NCBI RefSeq assembly: GCF_004295645.1
Contig: NZ_CP034752.1
Location: 434,001 to 498,000, forward strand
Source: Limnobaculum zhutongyuii
GTDB lineage: Bacteria > Pseudomonadota > Gammaproteobacteria > Enterobacterales > Enterobacteriaceae
Direction of reading: 5' to 3'
Length of the DNA: 64,000 nt
A model generated the notes under the pieces. That model was not told the DNA's origin, ran no database searches, and saw nothing but the letters and a program-made list of their open reading frames with translations. Position numbers and translations under genes: made by a program. Of this stretch, positions 53,747-62,742 are shown piece by piece. Positions within the stretch are counted from its first letter, which is position 1. Each line of letters starts with the position of its first letter.

Positions 53747-55492
53747 GTGCCTCAATCACGATACAAAGTATTTTACCTGTTGTTGCCCTTTATGCTGGTT
53801 GTCTCATCGGCAAAAACGGCGGGACTGAGTCTGGAGGTAAAAGGATTAAGTGGTGATCTGGAGGCAAACGTTGAGGCGTTACTTTCAACGATTCCTGAAG
53901 AAGAAATATCTGATAATCCTCGCTTTACCCGTCAGGTAGAAGAAACTATCCGTAAAGGGCTACGGGCTAAAGGCTATTACGATCCTGAAATTAAGTTTGA
54001 TGTTGTTCAGTCTGGTCTGGCACTAAAACCCGCACTGACTGCTACGGTAACGCCAGGTGAGCCAGTACGTATTGAGCAGACTAATGTAGTTATTACCGGG
54101 CAGGCAAAAGATGATGAATTCTATATAGACCTGCTGAAAAAGGATATTCCGGCCAAAGGAACCATTCTTGACCATGGTACTTATGATGGTTTTAAGGGCT
54201 CTCTTACCGGACTGGCTATTCGTCGCGGTTTCTTTGATGCCAGCATTGAGCGAAGCCAGTTAGGTGTTGCCGCCGATCTCCACCAGGCATTCTGGGATAT
54301 CGATTTTAACAGTGGCGATCGTTATCGCTTTGGTAAGGTCACCTTTATTGATTCACAGATTCGCGATGACTACCTGCAGAATCTGATTCCGTTTAAAGAG
54401 GGTGAATATTACACCTCTGCCCAGCTTTCAGAACTGAACCGCCGTCTTTCCTCAACCAACTGGTTTAACAGTGTGGTGGTATCTCCTAATTTTGACGGCG
54501 TTTATGGTGATAAGTTATTGCCGCTGGAAGGCGTTCTTTCTCCAAGAACTCAAAATATTATTGAGCTTGGTGGCGGTTATTCCACGGATATTGGCCCTCG
54601 AGTTAAAGCCAACTGGAAGAAACCGTGGATTAACGATCGTGGCCACAGTCTGGAGACCGGCATTAGCCTGTCAGCTCCGGAGCAAAGCGTTGATTTCAGC
54701 TATAAGATCCCATTGCAGAAAAGTCCGTTAGAAGAGTATTACCTGCTGCAATCTGGTTACAAACATGAAGACCAAAATGATACTAAATCCAGCTCTGGAA
54801 TGTTTAACGTCGCCCGATATTGGGACAGCACCAGCGGTTGGCAGCGAGCGGTAAACCTGCGCTGGAGTCTGGATAACTTTACCCAAGGTTCTGTTACCAA
54901 TACCACCATGTTGCTCTACCCCGGCGTTAGCATTAACCGAACTCGTCAGCGCGGAGGTTTGATGCCCATGTGGGGCGATAGCCAGCGTTATTCATTAGAC
55001 GTATCGGAAACCAGCTGGGGCTCAGATGTGAATTTTGCCGTGGTTCAGGCGCAAAACGTTTGGATCCGTTCGTTAGGGGATAAGCATCGCTTTATCGCCA
55101 GAGGTAATCTGGGCTGGATAGAAACAGGTGATTTCAGCAAAGTTCCTCCTTCATTACGTTTCTTCGCCGGTGGCGATCGCAGTATTCGGGGTTATAAGTA
55201 CAAATCGCTCTCTCCAAAAGATGATGATGGCAAATTAACCGGAGCCTCCAAGCTGGCAACCGGATCGCTGGAGTATCAATATAACGTCACGGGTAACTGG
55301 TGGGGAGCTGCCTTTGCTGATGGTGGCGACGCCGTTAATAAATTAGATGATTATACCTTTAAGAAAGGGGCAGGTGTTGGTGTTCGCTGGGCGTCGCCGA
55401 TAGGGCCAATTAAGTTGGATATCGCCGCTCCTATTGGGGATAGCGATAAGCATGGTATGCAGATATATATCGGTTTGGGGCCAGAGCTATGA
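53747..55492 (+). CDS. tamA: Translocation and assembly module subunit TamA
   Basis: TamA is an outer-membrane Omp85-family protein that, with TamB, assists the assembly of certain outer-membrane proteins and envelope lipid transport. The 581-residue product starts at GTG 53747 after AGGAG, has a signal peptide (cleavage near SSAKTA), and carries three POTRA domains (about 25-265). The 16-stranded barrel (about 270-581) has the Omp85 motif FFAGGDRSIRGYKYKSLSPK. It ends IYIGLGPEL, as does E. coli TamA. Its stop overlaps tamB by four bases. Confidence 0.96.
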   Translation: MPQSRYKVFYLLLPFMLVVSSAKTAGLSLEVKGLSGDLEANVEALLSTIPEEEISDNPRFTRQVEETIRKGLRAKGYYDPEIKFDVVQSGLALKPALTATVTPGEPVRIEQTNVVITGQAKDDEFYIDLLKKDIPAKGTILDHGTYDGFKGSLTGLAIRRGFFDASIERSQLGVAADLHQAFWDIDFNSGDRYRFGKVTFIDSQIRDDYLQNLIPFKEGEYYTSAQLSELNRRLSSTNWFNSVVVSPNFDGVYGDKLLPLEGVLSPRTQNIIELGGGYSTDIGPRVKANWKKPWINDRGHSLETGISLSAPEQSVDFSYKIPLQKSPLEEYYLLQSGYKHEDQNDTKSSSGMFNVARYWDSTSGWQRAVNLRWSLDNFTQGSVTNTTMLLYPGVSINRTRQRGGLMPMWGDSQRYSLDVSETSWGSDVNFAVVQAQNVWIRSLGDKHRFIARGNLGWIETGDFSKVPPSLRFFAGGDRSIRGYKYKSLSPKDDDGKLTGASKLATGSLEYQYNVTGNWWGAAFADGGDAVNKLDDYTFKKGAGVGVRWASPIGPIKLDIAAPIGDSDKHGMQIYIGLGPEL

Positions 55493-58400
55493 GGATGAAG
55501 TGGGTTAAACGAGTTCTGATTGCTCTGTTATTGTTGATTGTGCTGTTGTGTGGTGCACTGGCCTGGTTGCTGGGAACCCAGAGTGGATTGCATTTTGTGC
55601 TTAATCAGGCACCGCGTCTGGTATCCGGATTACAGATTGGCAAAGTTGATGGTGGATGGCGTGATTTAACGCTATCAAAAGTTAACTATGCTATGCCCGG
55701 TATTGAGGTTGGTGTTGGTGAGTTTCATCTGTCGATAAATTGGGGCTGCATCACTAACAAGAAGATTTGCGTTAATGCCATTACCGCGACCGACGTTGAT
55801 GTTAAGGTTAATACCAGTCAGATCCCATCATCCGATGTGATTGATGAGCCGGAAAGTGAACCGGTTACCGATATTCAAACCCCTTACCCGATTGCACTTA
55901 ACCTACTTCGTTTAAATAACGTCAATGTTACCGTTGATGATATCGCTATTAGTCTGAATGAGTTCCGTACCGCCGCTAACTGGCAGCAGCGTGAAGTGTC
56001 CATCCAGCCAACCACTATTCGTCAATTATTGGTGGTGTTACCTGAGTCATCGGAGCCAGAACCCGCACCGACTGGCCCACAGCAAACTACCGGTGAGATG
56101 CTGAAACAGCTGTTTGCCGAACCTCTGTTGGCATCATTGCCGGAAGTGCCTTTGCCAATGGATTTCAATCTGCCAGATTTGATTGGTGAGGATCTTCGAT
56201 TGGCAGGAAGTACGCCAATCCAGATAGATCGTCTGGAGTTACAGGCCGCCAGCAAAGCGTCTCATGTCCAGATTCAGTCATTAAAAGTAAATGCGCCAGA
56301 AGGGATTGCCGCTCTGACTGGTGAAGTCACTATGAATAATAACTGGCCGGTGAATCTTACGCTTAATGCTACTGTTAATGACCCTTCTCTGAAGGGAGAG
56401 AAGGTTAAGTTGGTGGCGGGTGGTGAAATTACTGGCCAGTTAACTGTCGATCTTAATGCTTCTGGACCGATTGGTGCTCAGCTAAAAGCAGAAACTGAGC
56501 TGGCTACTGCAGGATTACCGCTTGCTCTAACGTTGGAAAGTAAGCAGGTTCGCTGGCCACTGACAGGGAAAGCTGATTATAAAGTTAATGATACTCGTCT
56601 GCGCCTGACCGGAAAAGCGACCGACTACGCCTTATCTTTACGTTCAGCGGTTGAAGGAACAGAGATTCCTCCAGCCAATGTGCAGGTTGATGGTAAAGGC
56701 AATATTCAACAGTTCAATTTATCTCGTTTGCGTTTAAATGCCTTACAGGGCAAAGCAGAGATGAATGGTGTCGTTGACTGGAGTAATGCCATTAGTTGGC
56801 GTTCACTGTTAACGATTGATGGTATCAATACTGCAAAACAATGGCCCGAATGGCCTGTAAGCCTCAATGGGAAAGTAAGTACCAAAGGCAGCCTGAATGG
56901 CGGAAGCTGGCAGATAGATGTTCCGGAACTTAATCTGAATGGTCAGGTGAAACAAAATCGCCTGAGTGCGACCGGATCGCTAAAAGGCAACGATGCCGGA
57001 CAGTGGGTGATTCCGGGTATTAATCTGGCTCTGGGCCCTAATACGGTAGAGGTTAAAGGGGATCTGGCTAATAAATGGGTGCTGGATGCCGATATTAATG
57101 CACCTAAACTGACGGGAATGCTGCCGGGACTCAGCGGTGTTGCTAAAGGCACAGTGAAACTCAGAGGAAATGCTAAAGCGCCTCAACTGTTAGCTGACGT
57201 AACGGCAAGTGGTTTAGGCTGGCAGGATATGCAGATTGCCAAAGTGACCCTGAACAGCGATATCACCTCTGAATCACAGGTCAAAGGGGTTCTGGCGCTG
57301 GCAATAAGCGGTTTGAAGCAGGGCGACCTAAATGTTAGCCAACTGAGTCTTGATGCTGAAGGTAATGAAAGCAAACATCACCTTAAGCTGAATATTAACG
57401 GTAAACCGGTGTCCGGGCAGTTGGCATTATCCGGTAGTTTTGACCGGGCCAGCGAGCGATGGAAAGGTGCACTGAGTAATACCCGATTTGACACCCCTGT
57501 TGGCGAATGGAAAACTTCACAAGATGTTGCGCTGGACTATCGTAACACACAGCAAACCATCAGCATTGGTTCTCACTGTTGGCGTAACCCGAACGCAGAG
57601 CTTTGTGTGCCAAAAACTATTGAAGCAGGCCCGAGCGGTCAGGCTTCCATTGTACTTAGCCGTTTTGACTTAGCCATGCTGGCTCCATTGCTGGATAGAG
57701 ACACCAAAGCTAAAGGCGTATTTAGCGGCAATGCGGATATTAGTTGGAAAGCCAATGGTGGATTACCTCAGGCAAAAGTAGTGCTGAAAGGGGATGGCGT
57801 AGCAGTAACTCAAATTGTTAATGGTCGTCCGCTGCCTGTGGTGCTGGATGATATGAAGCTGGACGCTAACCTGACGGGTAATCGTGCCCAGCTTAACTGG
57901 CTGATGAAAATAGCCAATAACGGAAGTTTCAGCGGTAATCTTCAGGTGAATGACCCGCAGAACAGCCGAGGCTTATCCGGTAATGTAAAAATTGATGCCT
58001 TTTCTCTCGCATTATTGAAGCCAGTATTGCTGAGCAGTGAAAAAGCTGACGGCGTGCTGAATGCTAATTTAAGCCTGTCTGGTAATGCACAAAATCCAAG
58101 AATTTCTGGCCCTCTGGTACTTGATCAATTGAAATTGAATACCCAGATGGTTCCTTTGACGGTGAAAGATGGCCGTATTGCCCTGAACTTCAATGGTACC
58201 AGTTCTGAATTAACCGGACTTATTCAGACCGAGAAAGGTTCATTGAATCTTGGGGGGAACGCAGACTGGCGTCAAATTGATGCGTGGAGAGCTTCAATTA
58301 CGGCAAAAGGCGACCGGATTCGCATTTCTATGCCACCAACAGTGATGCTGGATGTTTCTCCTGATATTGTTTTTGAGGCAACACCTCAATTGTTGACGTT

Positions 58401-59241
58401 AAATGGTTCTGTTGGCGTACCCTGGGCCAGAATCACGGTAGAGGAGATCCCTGAAAGTGCCACGGGTATTTCTTCTGATGAAGTGATGTTGGACAACCAG
58501 CTAAAACCGATTGAAACCAAGACAGCATCAATACCGATTAACAGTAATTTAGTTATTCATATCGGCAATAACGTCTCGATTAACGCATTTGGTTTAAAAG
58601 CGCGTTTACAGGGTGATTTAAAAGTCGCTCAGGATAAAAAAGGATTGGGCTTAAACGGTCAGGTTAATATTCCGGATGGCTCTTTCCGCGCTTATGGACA
58701 GGATTTAGTGATTCGTAAAGGCCAAATTTTGTTTGCCGGAGCTGCCGATCAGCCAATGCTGAATCTGGAGGCCATACGAAATCCGGATGCGACAGAAAAT
58801 GATGTTACCGCCGGGGTTCGCGTCACCGGGCTTGCCAGTGAACCGAAAGTAGAGATTTTCTCGGATCCGGCAATGTCACAGGAACAAGCGCTATCTTACC
58901 TGCTCAGAGGGCAGGGGCTGGACAGCGGTGGTGGTGACAGTGATATGATGACCTCAATGCTGATTGGAATAGGCGTTGCCAAGAGCGGTAAGCTGGTTGG
59001 ACAGATCGGCGAAGCTTTTGGTGTTAAAAATTTATCACTGGATACGCAGGGTGTTGGCGATAGTTCTTCTGTTGTGGTGAGTGGCTATATTATGCCGGGC
59101 TTACAGGTAAAATATGGTGTAGGGATCTTTGACTCACTGGCAACATTAACTTTACGCTATCGACTGATGCCAAAATTGTATCTTGAAGCGGTGTCTGGTC
59201 TCGATCAGGCGTTGGATTTGCTCTATCAGTTTGAGTTTTGA
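55489..59241 (+). CDS. tamB: Translocation and assembly module subunit TamB
   Basis: TamB is an AsmA-like inner-membrane-anchored protein spanning the periplasm, forming a hydrophobic groove and contacting TamA; it is implicated in outer-membrane assembly and phospholipid transport. The 1,250-residue product has an N-terminal signal anchor (VKRVLIALLLLIVLLCGALAWLLG), long repetitive beta-sheet sequence, and the C-terminal DUF490/TamB domain (about 930-1250; QDLVIRKGQILFAGAADQP, DPAMSQEQALSYLLRGQGL). It ends LDLLYQFEF. ATGA overlap with tamA indicates coupling. Confidence 0.96.
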   Translation: MRMKWVKRVLIALLLLIVLLCGALAWLLGTQSGLHFVLNQAPRLVSGLQIGKVDGGWRDLTLSKVNYAMPGIEVGVGEFHLSINWGCITNKKICVNAITATDVDVKVNTSQIPSSDVIDEPESEPVTDIQTPYPIALNLLRLNNVNVTVDDIAISLNEFRTAANWQQREVSIQPTTIRQLLVVLPESSEPEPAPTGPQQTTGEMLKQLFAEPLLASLPEVPLPMDFNLPDLIGEDLRLAGSTPIQIDRLELQAASKASHVQIQSLKVNAPEGIAALTGEVTMNNNWPVNLTLNATVNDPSLKGEKVKLVAGGEITGQLTVDLNASGPIGAQLKAETELATAGLPLALTLESKQVRWPLTGKADYKVNDTRLRLTGKATDYALSLRSAVEGTEIPPANVQVDGKGNIQQFNLSRLRLNALQGKAEMNGVVDWSNAISWRSLLTIDGINTAKQWPEWPVSLNGKVSTKGSLNGGSWQIDVPELNLNGQVKQNRLSATGSLKGNDAGQWVIPGINLALGPNTVEVKGDLANKWVLDADINAPKLTGMLPGLSGVAKGTVKLRGNAKAPQLLADVTASGLGWQDMQIAKVTLNSDITSESQVKGVLALAISGLKQGDLNVSQLSLDAEGNESKHHLKLNINGKPVSGQLALSGSFDRASERWKGALSNTRFDTPVGEWKTSQDVALDYRNTQQTISIGSHCWRNPNAELCVPKTIEAGPSGQASIVLSRFDLAMLAPLLDRDTKAKGVFSGNADISWKANGGLPQAKVVLKGDGVAVTQIVNGRPLPVVLDDMKLDANLTGNRAQLNWLMKIANNGSFSGNLQVNDPQNSRGLSGNVKIDAFSLALLKPVLLSSEKADGVLNANLSLSGNAQNPRISGPLVLDQLKLNTQMVPLTVKDGRIALNFNGTSSELTGLIQTEKGSLNLGGNADWRQIDAWRASITAKGDRIRISMPPTVMLDVSPDIVFEATPQLLTLNGSVGVPWARITVEEIPESATGISSDEVMLDNQLKPIETKTASIPINSNLVIHIGNNVSINAFGLKARLQGDLKVAQDKKGLGLNGQVNIPDGSFRAYGQDLVIRKGQILFAGAADQPMLNLEAIRNPDATENDVTAGVRVTGLASEPKVEIFSDPAMSQEQALSYLLRGQGLDSGGGDSDMMTSMLIGIGVAKSGKLVGQIGEAFGVKNLSLDTQGVGDSSSVVVSGYIMPGLQVKYGVGIFDSLATLTLRYRLMPKLYLEAVSGLDQALDLLYQFEF

Positions 59242-59243
59242 TT

Positions 59244-59591
59244 ATGCGAATTATTGTTTATGGTAGTTTACGACGGGGTCAGGGTAATAGTCACTGGATG
59301 ACAAACGCCCAGTGGCTTGGTGAATATCGCATTGCTGGCTATGAGCTGTATGATTTAGGGCACTACCCTGCCGTGATTAAAGGAGAGGGAGAGATCGACT
59401 GCGAAGTTTATCGCATTGATTCATCCATTCTGGCTGAGCTTGATGAACTGAAAAACGATACGCGGGACTACAAGCGAGAGCTGGTACAAACGCCTTATGG
59501 AAGTGCATGGATGTATCTGTATTTACATTCTGTTGAAGGGTTAACGCGTATTGATAGCGGTGACTGGGTTCACCGTAAACATGATGAGTAA
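59244..59591 (+). CDS. ytfP: Gamma-glutamylcyclotransferase-family protein YtfP
   Basis: This 115-residue protein has the GGCT-fold signature near its N-terminus, MRIIVYGSLRRGQGNSHWM, and the conserved acidic and tyrosine residues in YRIDSSILAELDEL and TPYGSAWMYLY. The E. coli homologue YtfP has a solved GGCT-like fold but no confirmed reaction. ATG at 59244 is only 2 bp after the tamB stop, so it is probably the third gene of tamA-tamB-ytfP. Confidence 0.94.
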   Translation: MRIIVYGSLRRGQGNSHWMTNAQWLGEYRIAGYELYDLGHYPAVIKGEGEIDCEVYRIDSSILAELDELKNDTRDYKRELVQTPYGSAWMYLYLHSVEGLTRIDSGDWVHRKHDE

Positions 59592-59632
59592 AATCATGTT
59601 GGGTAATATTCATTACTAAGGTATATCACCAT

Positions 59633-59661
59633 AAAAAAGAGCGCTAATTAGCGCTCTTTTT
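59633..59661. terminator. Bidirectional terminator between ytfP and ppa
   Basis: AAAAAGAGCGCT and AGCGCTCTTTTT around AATT form a long perfect stem (59634-59661) flanked by A- and T-runs, so it can serve both convergent genes. Confidence 0.93.
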
Positions 59662-59680
59662 ACGATCATCAACAGCGAAA

Positions 59681-60208
59681 TTACTTCTTAGCGCGTTCGA
59701 AAGAGGCCATGATTTCAGCTTTAGCGGCGGCGGCGTTATCCCAACCGTCAACTTTCACCCATTTGCCTTTTTCTAAATCTTTATAGTGTTCAAAGAAGTG
59801 AGTGATTTGTGCACGCAGCAGCTCAGGTAAATCGTTAACATCTTTGATGTGATCGTATTCTTTGCTTAGCTTAGTGTGAGGAACGGCAACTAACTTCGCG
59901 TCTTCGCCTGACTCATCGGTCATCTTCAGTACGCCAACCGGACGGCAACGGATAACAGAGCCTGGCAGCAGTGGATAAGGCGTTGGGACTAAAACGTCAA
60001 CCGGATCCCCATCCAAAGATAATGTGTGGTTAATGTAGCCATAGTTGCACGGGTAGAACATGGCGGTTGACATAAAACGGTCAACAAAAATAGCACCAGT
60101 CTCTTTGTCTACTTCGTATTTGATTGGATCGGCATTGGCTGGGATTTCAATAACAACATAGATATCTTCCGGAAGGTCTTTTCCTGCCGGGACTAAATTA
60201 AGGCTCAT
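59681..60208 (-). CDS. ppa: Inorganic pyrophosphatase
   Basis: Ppa hydrolyses pyrophosphate to phosphate, pulling biosynthetic reactions forward. The 175-residue product starts MSLNLVPAGKDLPEDIYVVIE and has the metal-binding signature DGDPVDVLV and the active-site stretches KYEVDKETGAIFVDRFM and SKEYDHIKDVNDLPELL. One residue shorter than E. coli, it is otherwise near identical. In E. coli it also lies between ytfP and fbp. Confidence 0.98.
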   Translation of the reverse strand: MSLNLVPAGKDLPEDIYVVIEIPANADPIKYEVDKETGAIFVDRFMSTAMFYPCNYGYINHTLSLDGDPVDVLVPTPYPLLPGSVIRCRPVGVLKMTDESGEDAKLVAVPHTKLSKEYDHIKDVNDLPELLRAQITHFFEHYKDLEKGKWVKVDGWDNAAAAKAEIMASFERAKK

Positions 60209-60620
60209 CTCTATTTCCTTTTACTCAAATAAAGTTGGTTACAGTTGGCGCCTATTATAGCCGACTCTGGAGCGGAATCTTCAATTTTTGACAAGATTGC
60301 TTTTAATTAAAGAGTAATCAAACAGATAAGTTAAAACATTGCGGGCAGGGGATTTATACAAACGAGGAAGCAGCCAGAGTACAATTACTCTCTGGTGTCA
60401 GAAACGAAGTGGTGCTATCAGGAAATGGAGTGGGTATAGATAATCAGACCTGCAAGCGCCACACCACCGATACCGGATAATGCACAGATAGAAATCAGCG
60501 CGACAATGCTTTTATTGATGATGTTATTCATTACCCAGCCTCAGAGAATTGTAAACCAGAATTATTATAAATGTTTTATAAATGTAAACAATGATAACCC
60601 GCCAATTTTTATACTCATCA
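60209..60620. other. Spacer between ppa and the TSUP permease
   Basis: These 412 bp hold one convincing short ORF on the minus strand (60418-60531). The part next to ppa (60209-60350) is AT-rich and should carry the ppa promoter. A hairpin CCAGAG / CTCTGG near 60373-60395 follows the short ORF but lacks a clear U-tract. Confidence 0.6.
60418..60531 (-). CDS. Predicted 37-residue membrane peptide
   Basis: The ATG at 60531 has GAGG seven bases upstream and opens a 37-codon ORF: MNNIINKSIVALISICALSG followed by IGGVALAGLIIYTHSIS. One hydrophobic helix covers most of it (about residues 8-32), with Lys at the N-terminal side, as in bacterial small single-pass membrane proteins. It is not homologous to any gene I can name. 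The strong ribosome site, composition and position in an otherwise empty gap support it; there is no direct proof of expression. Confidence 0.55.
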   Translation of the reverse strand: MNNIINKSIVALISICALSGIGGVALAGLIIYTHSIS

Positions 60621-61367
60621 TTAAATAACCGCACGAATCAGCAAACTGATACCTGAAACCAGAATCACTAGATTAATGATACGTAGAAAGCTTTCTCTGG
60701 AAAGTGCCAGCGTGATGCGGCGGCCAATAAATACGCCAATAATCATGGCGGGGAACAGGGCCAATGCCATAGAAAGGAATGACCAGTCAGTATAGACGCC
60801 AGCAGCCAGAAATATCAGGATGCGAGTGAAAGTGCTTAGTCCAATCAACGTGCTTTGAGTAACCCGAATATCATTCTTATCAGAAATCCGTCCTGACAGG
60901 TAAATGGCATAAATAAATCCGCCGCTGCCAAACAGGGCGCTGAAAATACCGCCAATGAAACCAAATGGTACTGAAGCTTTGACAGTAAATTGCGTATTAG
61001 GTTTAAAACCGCTCAGGGAGTAAAGCGCATAAGCAATAACAAATATCGCCAGATAGATCAGTAAGTTGTCCGGATTGGTATAGAGCAAAATGGCTGCTCC
61101 CAGCAGGCTACCGATAATCATTAAAGGAACCAGCCGTTTAATTTCACTCATCACGGCACTTTTTCTGTCACGCATGACATTGGTGATAGCAGCAGAGCAA
61201 TCCAGCAGGGCTAACAGAGGAACGATTTTATCTACCGGAATAAAGAAGGCCAGTAACGGACTGGCAATCAGAGCAGTACCAAAACCGGTAATGCCGAATA
61301 TGATATAGGCTATGGTTAGTCCAACGCCAATGACGATCAGATCGATCCACTGAAGGTGTTCTAACAT
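60621..61367 (-). CDS. TSUP (TauE/SafE) family permease
   Basis: The 248-residue product is an integral membrane protein with about eight helices in two repeats, typical of the TSUP sulfite/organosulfonate exporter family. Repeat signatures are IIFGITGFGTALIASPLLAFF in the first half and GFIGGIFSALFGSGGFIYAIYL in the second. The substrate is unknown; relatives export sulfite, sulfoacetate or similar anions. It lies between ppa and fbp, on the same strand, and is not part of the E. coli arrangement there. Confidence 0.88.
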   Translation of the reverse strand: MLEHLQWIDLIVIGVGLTIAYIIFGITGFGTALIASPLLAFFIPVDKIVPLLALLDCSAAITNVMRDRKSAVMSEIKRLVPLMIIGSLLGAAILLYTNPDNLLIYLAIFVIAYALYSLSGFKPNTQFTVKASVPFGFIGGIFSALFGSGGFIYAIYLSGRISDKNDIRVTQSTLIGLSTFTRILIFLAAGVYTDWSFLSMALALFPAMIIGVFIGRRITLALSRESFLRIINLVILVSGISLLIRAVI

Positions 61368-61506
61368 GGCATCCTCTTTAATGATGATAGGATTGATACT
61401 GATATCTTAATCGTTAAATGACGATGATTCTTGAATATGTTAATAAATATGATTTTAAATGTTAAAATTTGTCGTATTGATCAAATTTCTTGTGTAATGG
61501 CAATAA

Positions 61507-61535
61507 ATAAAAAAGGGCAGAAATATCTGCCCTTT
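61507..61535 (-). terminator. Intrinsic terminator of fbp
   Basis: AAAGGGCAG (61512-61520) and CTGCCCTTT (61527-61535) form a perfect stem. On the minus strand it is followed by a T-run (the A-run at 61507-61514 on the + strand), immediately after fbp. Confidence 0.92.
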
Positions 61536-61566
61536 CTAACATCTGTTTATCTATAGACGAGAAACA

Positions 61567-62571
61567 TTACTCATCCGGGTAGTTATGCATAAAGCGTTCA
61601 GCATCTTTAACCATGGACTCAGTGCCGATAAATAGCGGCATACGCTGGTGAAGCTCTTCAGGCTCAATGTCCAGAATACGTCTGAACCCGTCGCTGGCGC
61701 GACCACCGGCCTGTTCCGCCAGAAAAGCCATCGGGTTGCATTCGTACAGTAAACGAAGTTTGCCTTTTGGATGTGATGCGGTGCTTGGGTAGAGGTAAAT
61801 TCCGCCCTTCAGCAGGTTGCGGTGAAAGTCAGCTACCAGAGAACCAATATACCGGGAGGTATAAGGACGACCGGTAGATTCATCCTGTTCCTGACAGAAT
61901 TTGAGGTATTTCTTAACGCCTAATGGGAACTTGATGTAGTTGCCCTCGTTAATGGAGTACATGCTTCCTTTGGTTGGGAAACGAACTTTTTCATGGGACA
62001 GGCAGAACACCCCAATAGAAGAGTCGTAGGTAAAGGCATGTACACCAACACCAGTGGTATACACCAGCATGGTTGATGAACCATAAACTACATAACCTGC
62101 AGCAACCTGACGGTTACCTGGCTGTAAAAAATCAGCTTCAGTGATAGGTTGACCGATTGGCGTAATGCGACGGTAGATAGAGAAAATGGTACCGACAGAG
62201 ACGTTTACATCGATATTTGAAGAACCATCCAATGGGTCCATTAAGACAACATATTTTGCATGAGTGGCGCGCTCGCCTTCAAAAACAACAATGTCATCTT
62301 CTTCTTCGGAGGCAATTCCTGCCACTTCGCCACGAGCGATTAATGCGGCTTTAAGCTTTTCGTTGGCATACAGATCAAGCTTCATCTGCGCTTCGCCCTG
62401 TACGTTCGATACGCCGTTTGTTCCCAGAATATCAACCAGGCCCGCTTTGTTAATGTCACGGTGAATGATTTTGGCGCCTAGTTTAATTGCTGAAAGCAGT
62501 GAAGTAAGTTCGCCTGTAGCGTGAGGGAAGTCTTGTTGCTTCTCGACGATAAATTCGCCTAACGTTTTCAT
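61567..62571 (-). CDS. fbp: Fructose-1,6-bisphosphatase class I
   Basis: Fbp removes the 1-phosphate of fructose-1,6-bisphosphate in gluconeogenesis and is inhibited by AMP. The 334-residue product has GIASEEEDDIVVFEG, the catalytic VLMDPLDGSSNIDVNVSVGT, GYVVYGSSTMLVYTTG, and the substrate-binding KGGIYLYPSTASHPKGKLRLLYECNPMAF (in segments). The ATG at 62571 gives MKTLGEFIVEKQ, the conserved start; the in-frame ATG at 62589 adds six non-conserved residues. It is divergent from mpl. Confidence 0.97.
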   Translation of the reverse strand: MKTLGEFIVEKQQDFPHATGELTSLLSAIKLGAKIIHRDINKAGLVDILGTNGVSNVQGEAQMKLDLYANEKLKAALIARGEVAGIASEEEDDIVVFEGERATHAKYVVLMDPLDGSSNIDVNVSVGTIFSIYRRITPIGQPITEADFLQPGNRQVAAGYVVYGSSTMLVYTTGVGVHAFTYDSSIGVFCLSHEKVRFPTKGSMYSINEGNYIKFPLGVKKYLKFCQEQDESTGRPYTSRYIGSLVADFHRNLLKGGIYLYPSTASHPKGKLRLLYECNPMAFLAEQAGGRASDGFRRILDIEPEELHQRMPLFIGTESMVKDAERFMHNYPDE

Positions 62572-62742
62572 GAACGATTCCTGAGTCAACCGAAGGTATA
62601 ATGGCGATGGTATGCCATCCGTGTTATGTGTGGGGAAATTTTAACTAAAGGTTAAAGAAATTGATAGGTTATTCCCCTTCTTATAACTAACCTGAGGCGT
62701 TAGAATGAGAGCTAACTCGATACACCAAAAACTGGAAATATA

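Noticed and set aside
57640..57665. Possible third copy of the dispersed repeat (TTGTACTTAGC)
   Set aside because: Only this short string matches and it lies inside tamB in the proper frame; no other repeat blocks or stems accompany it.
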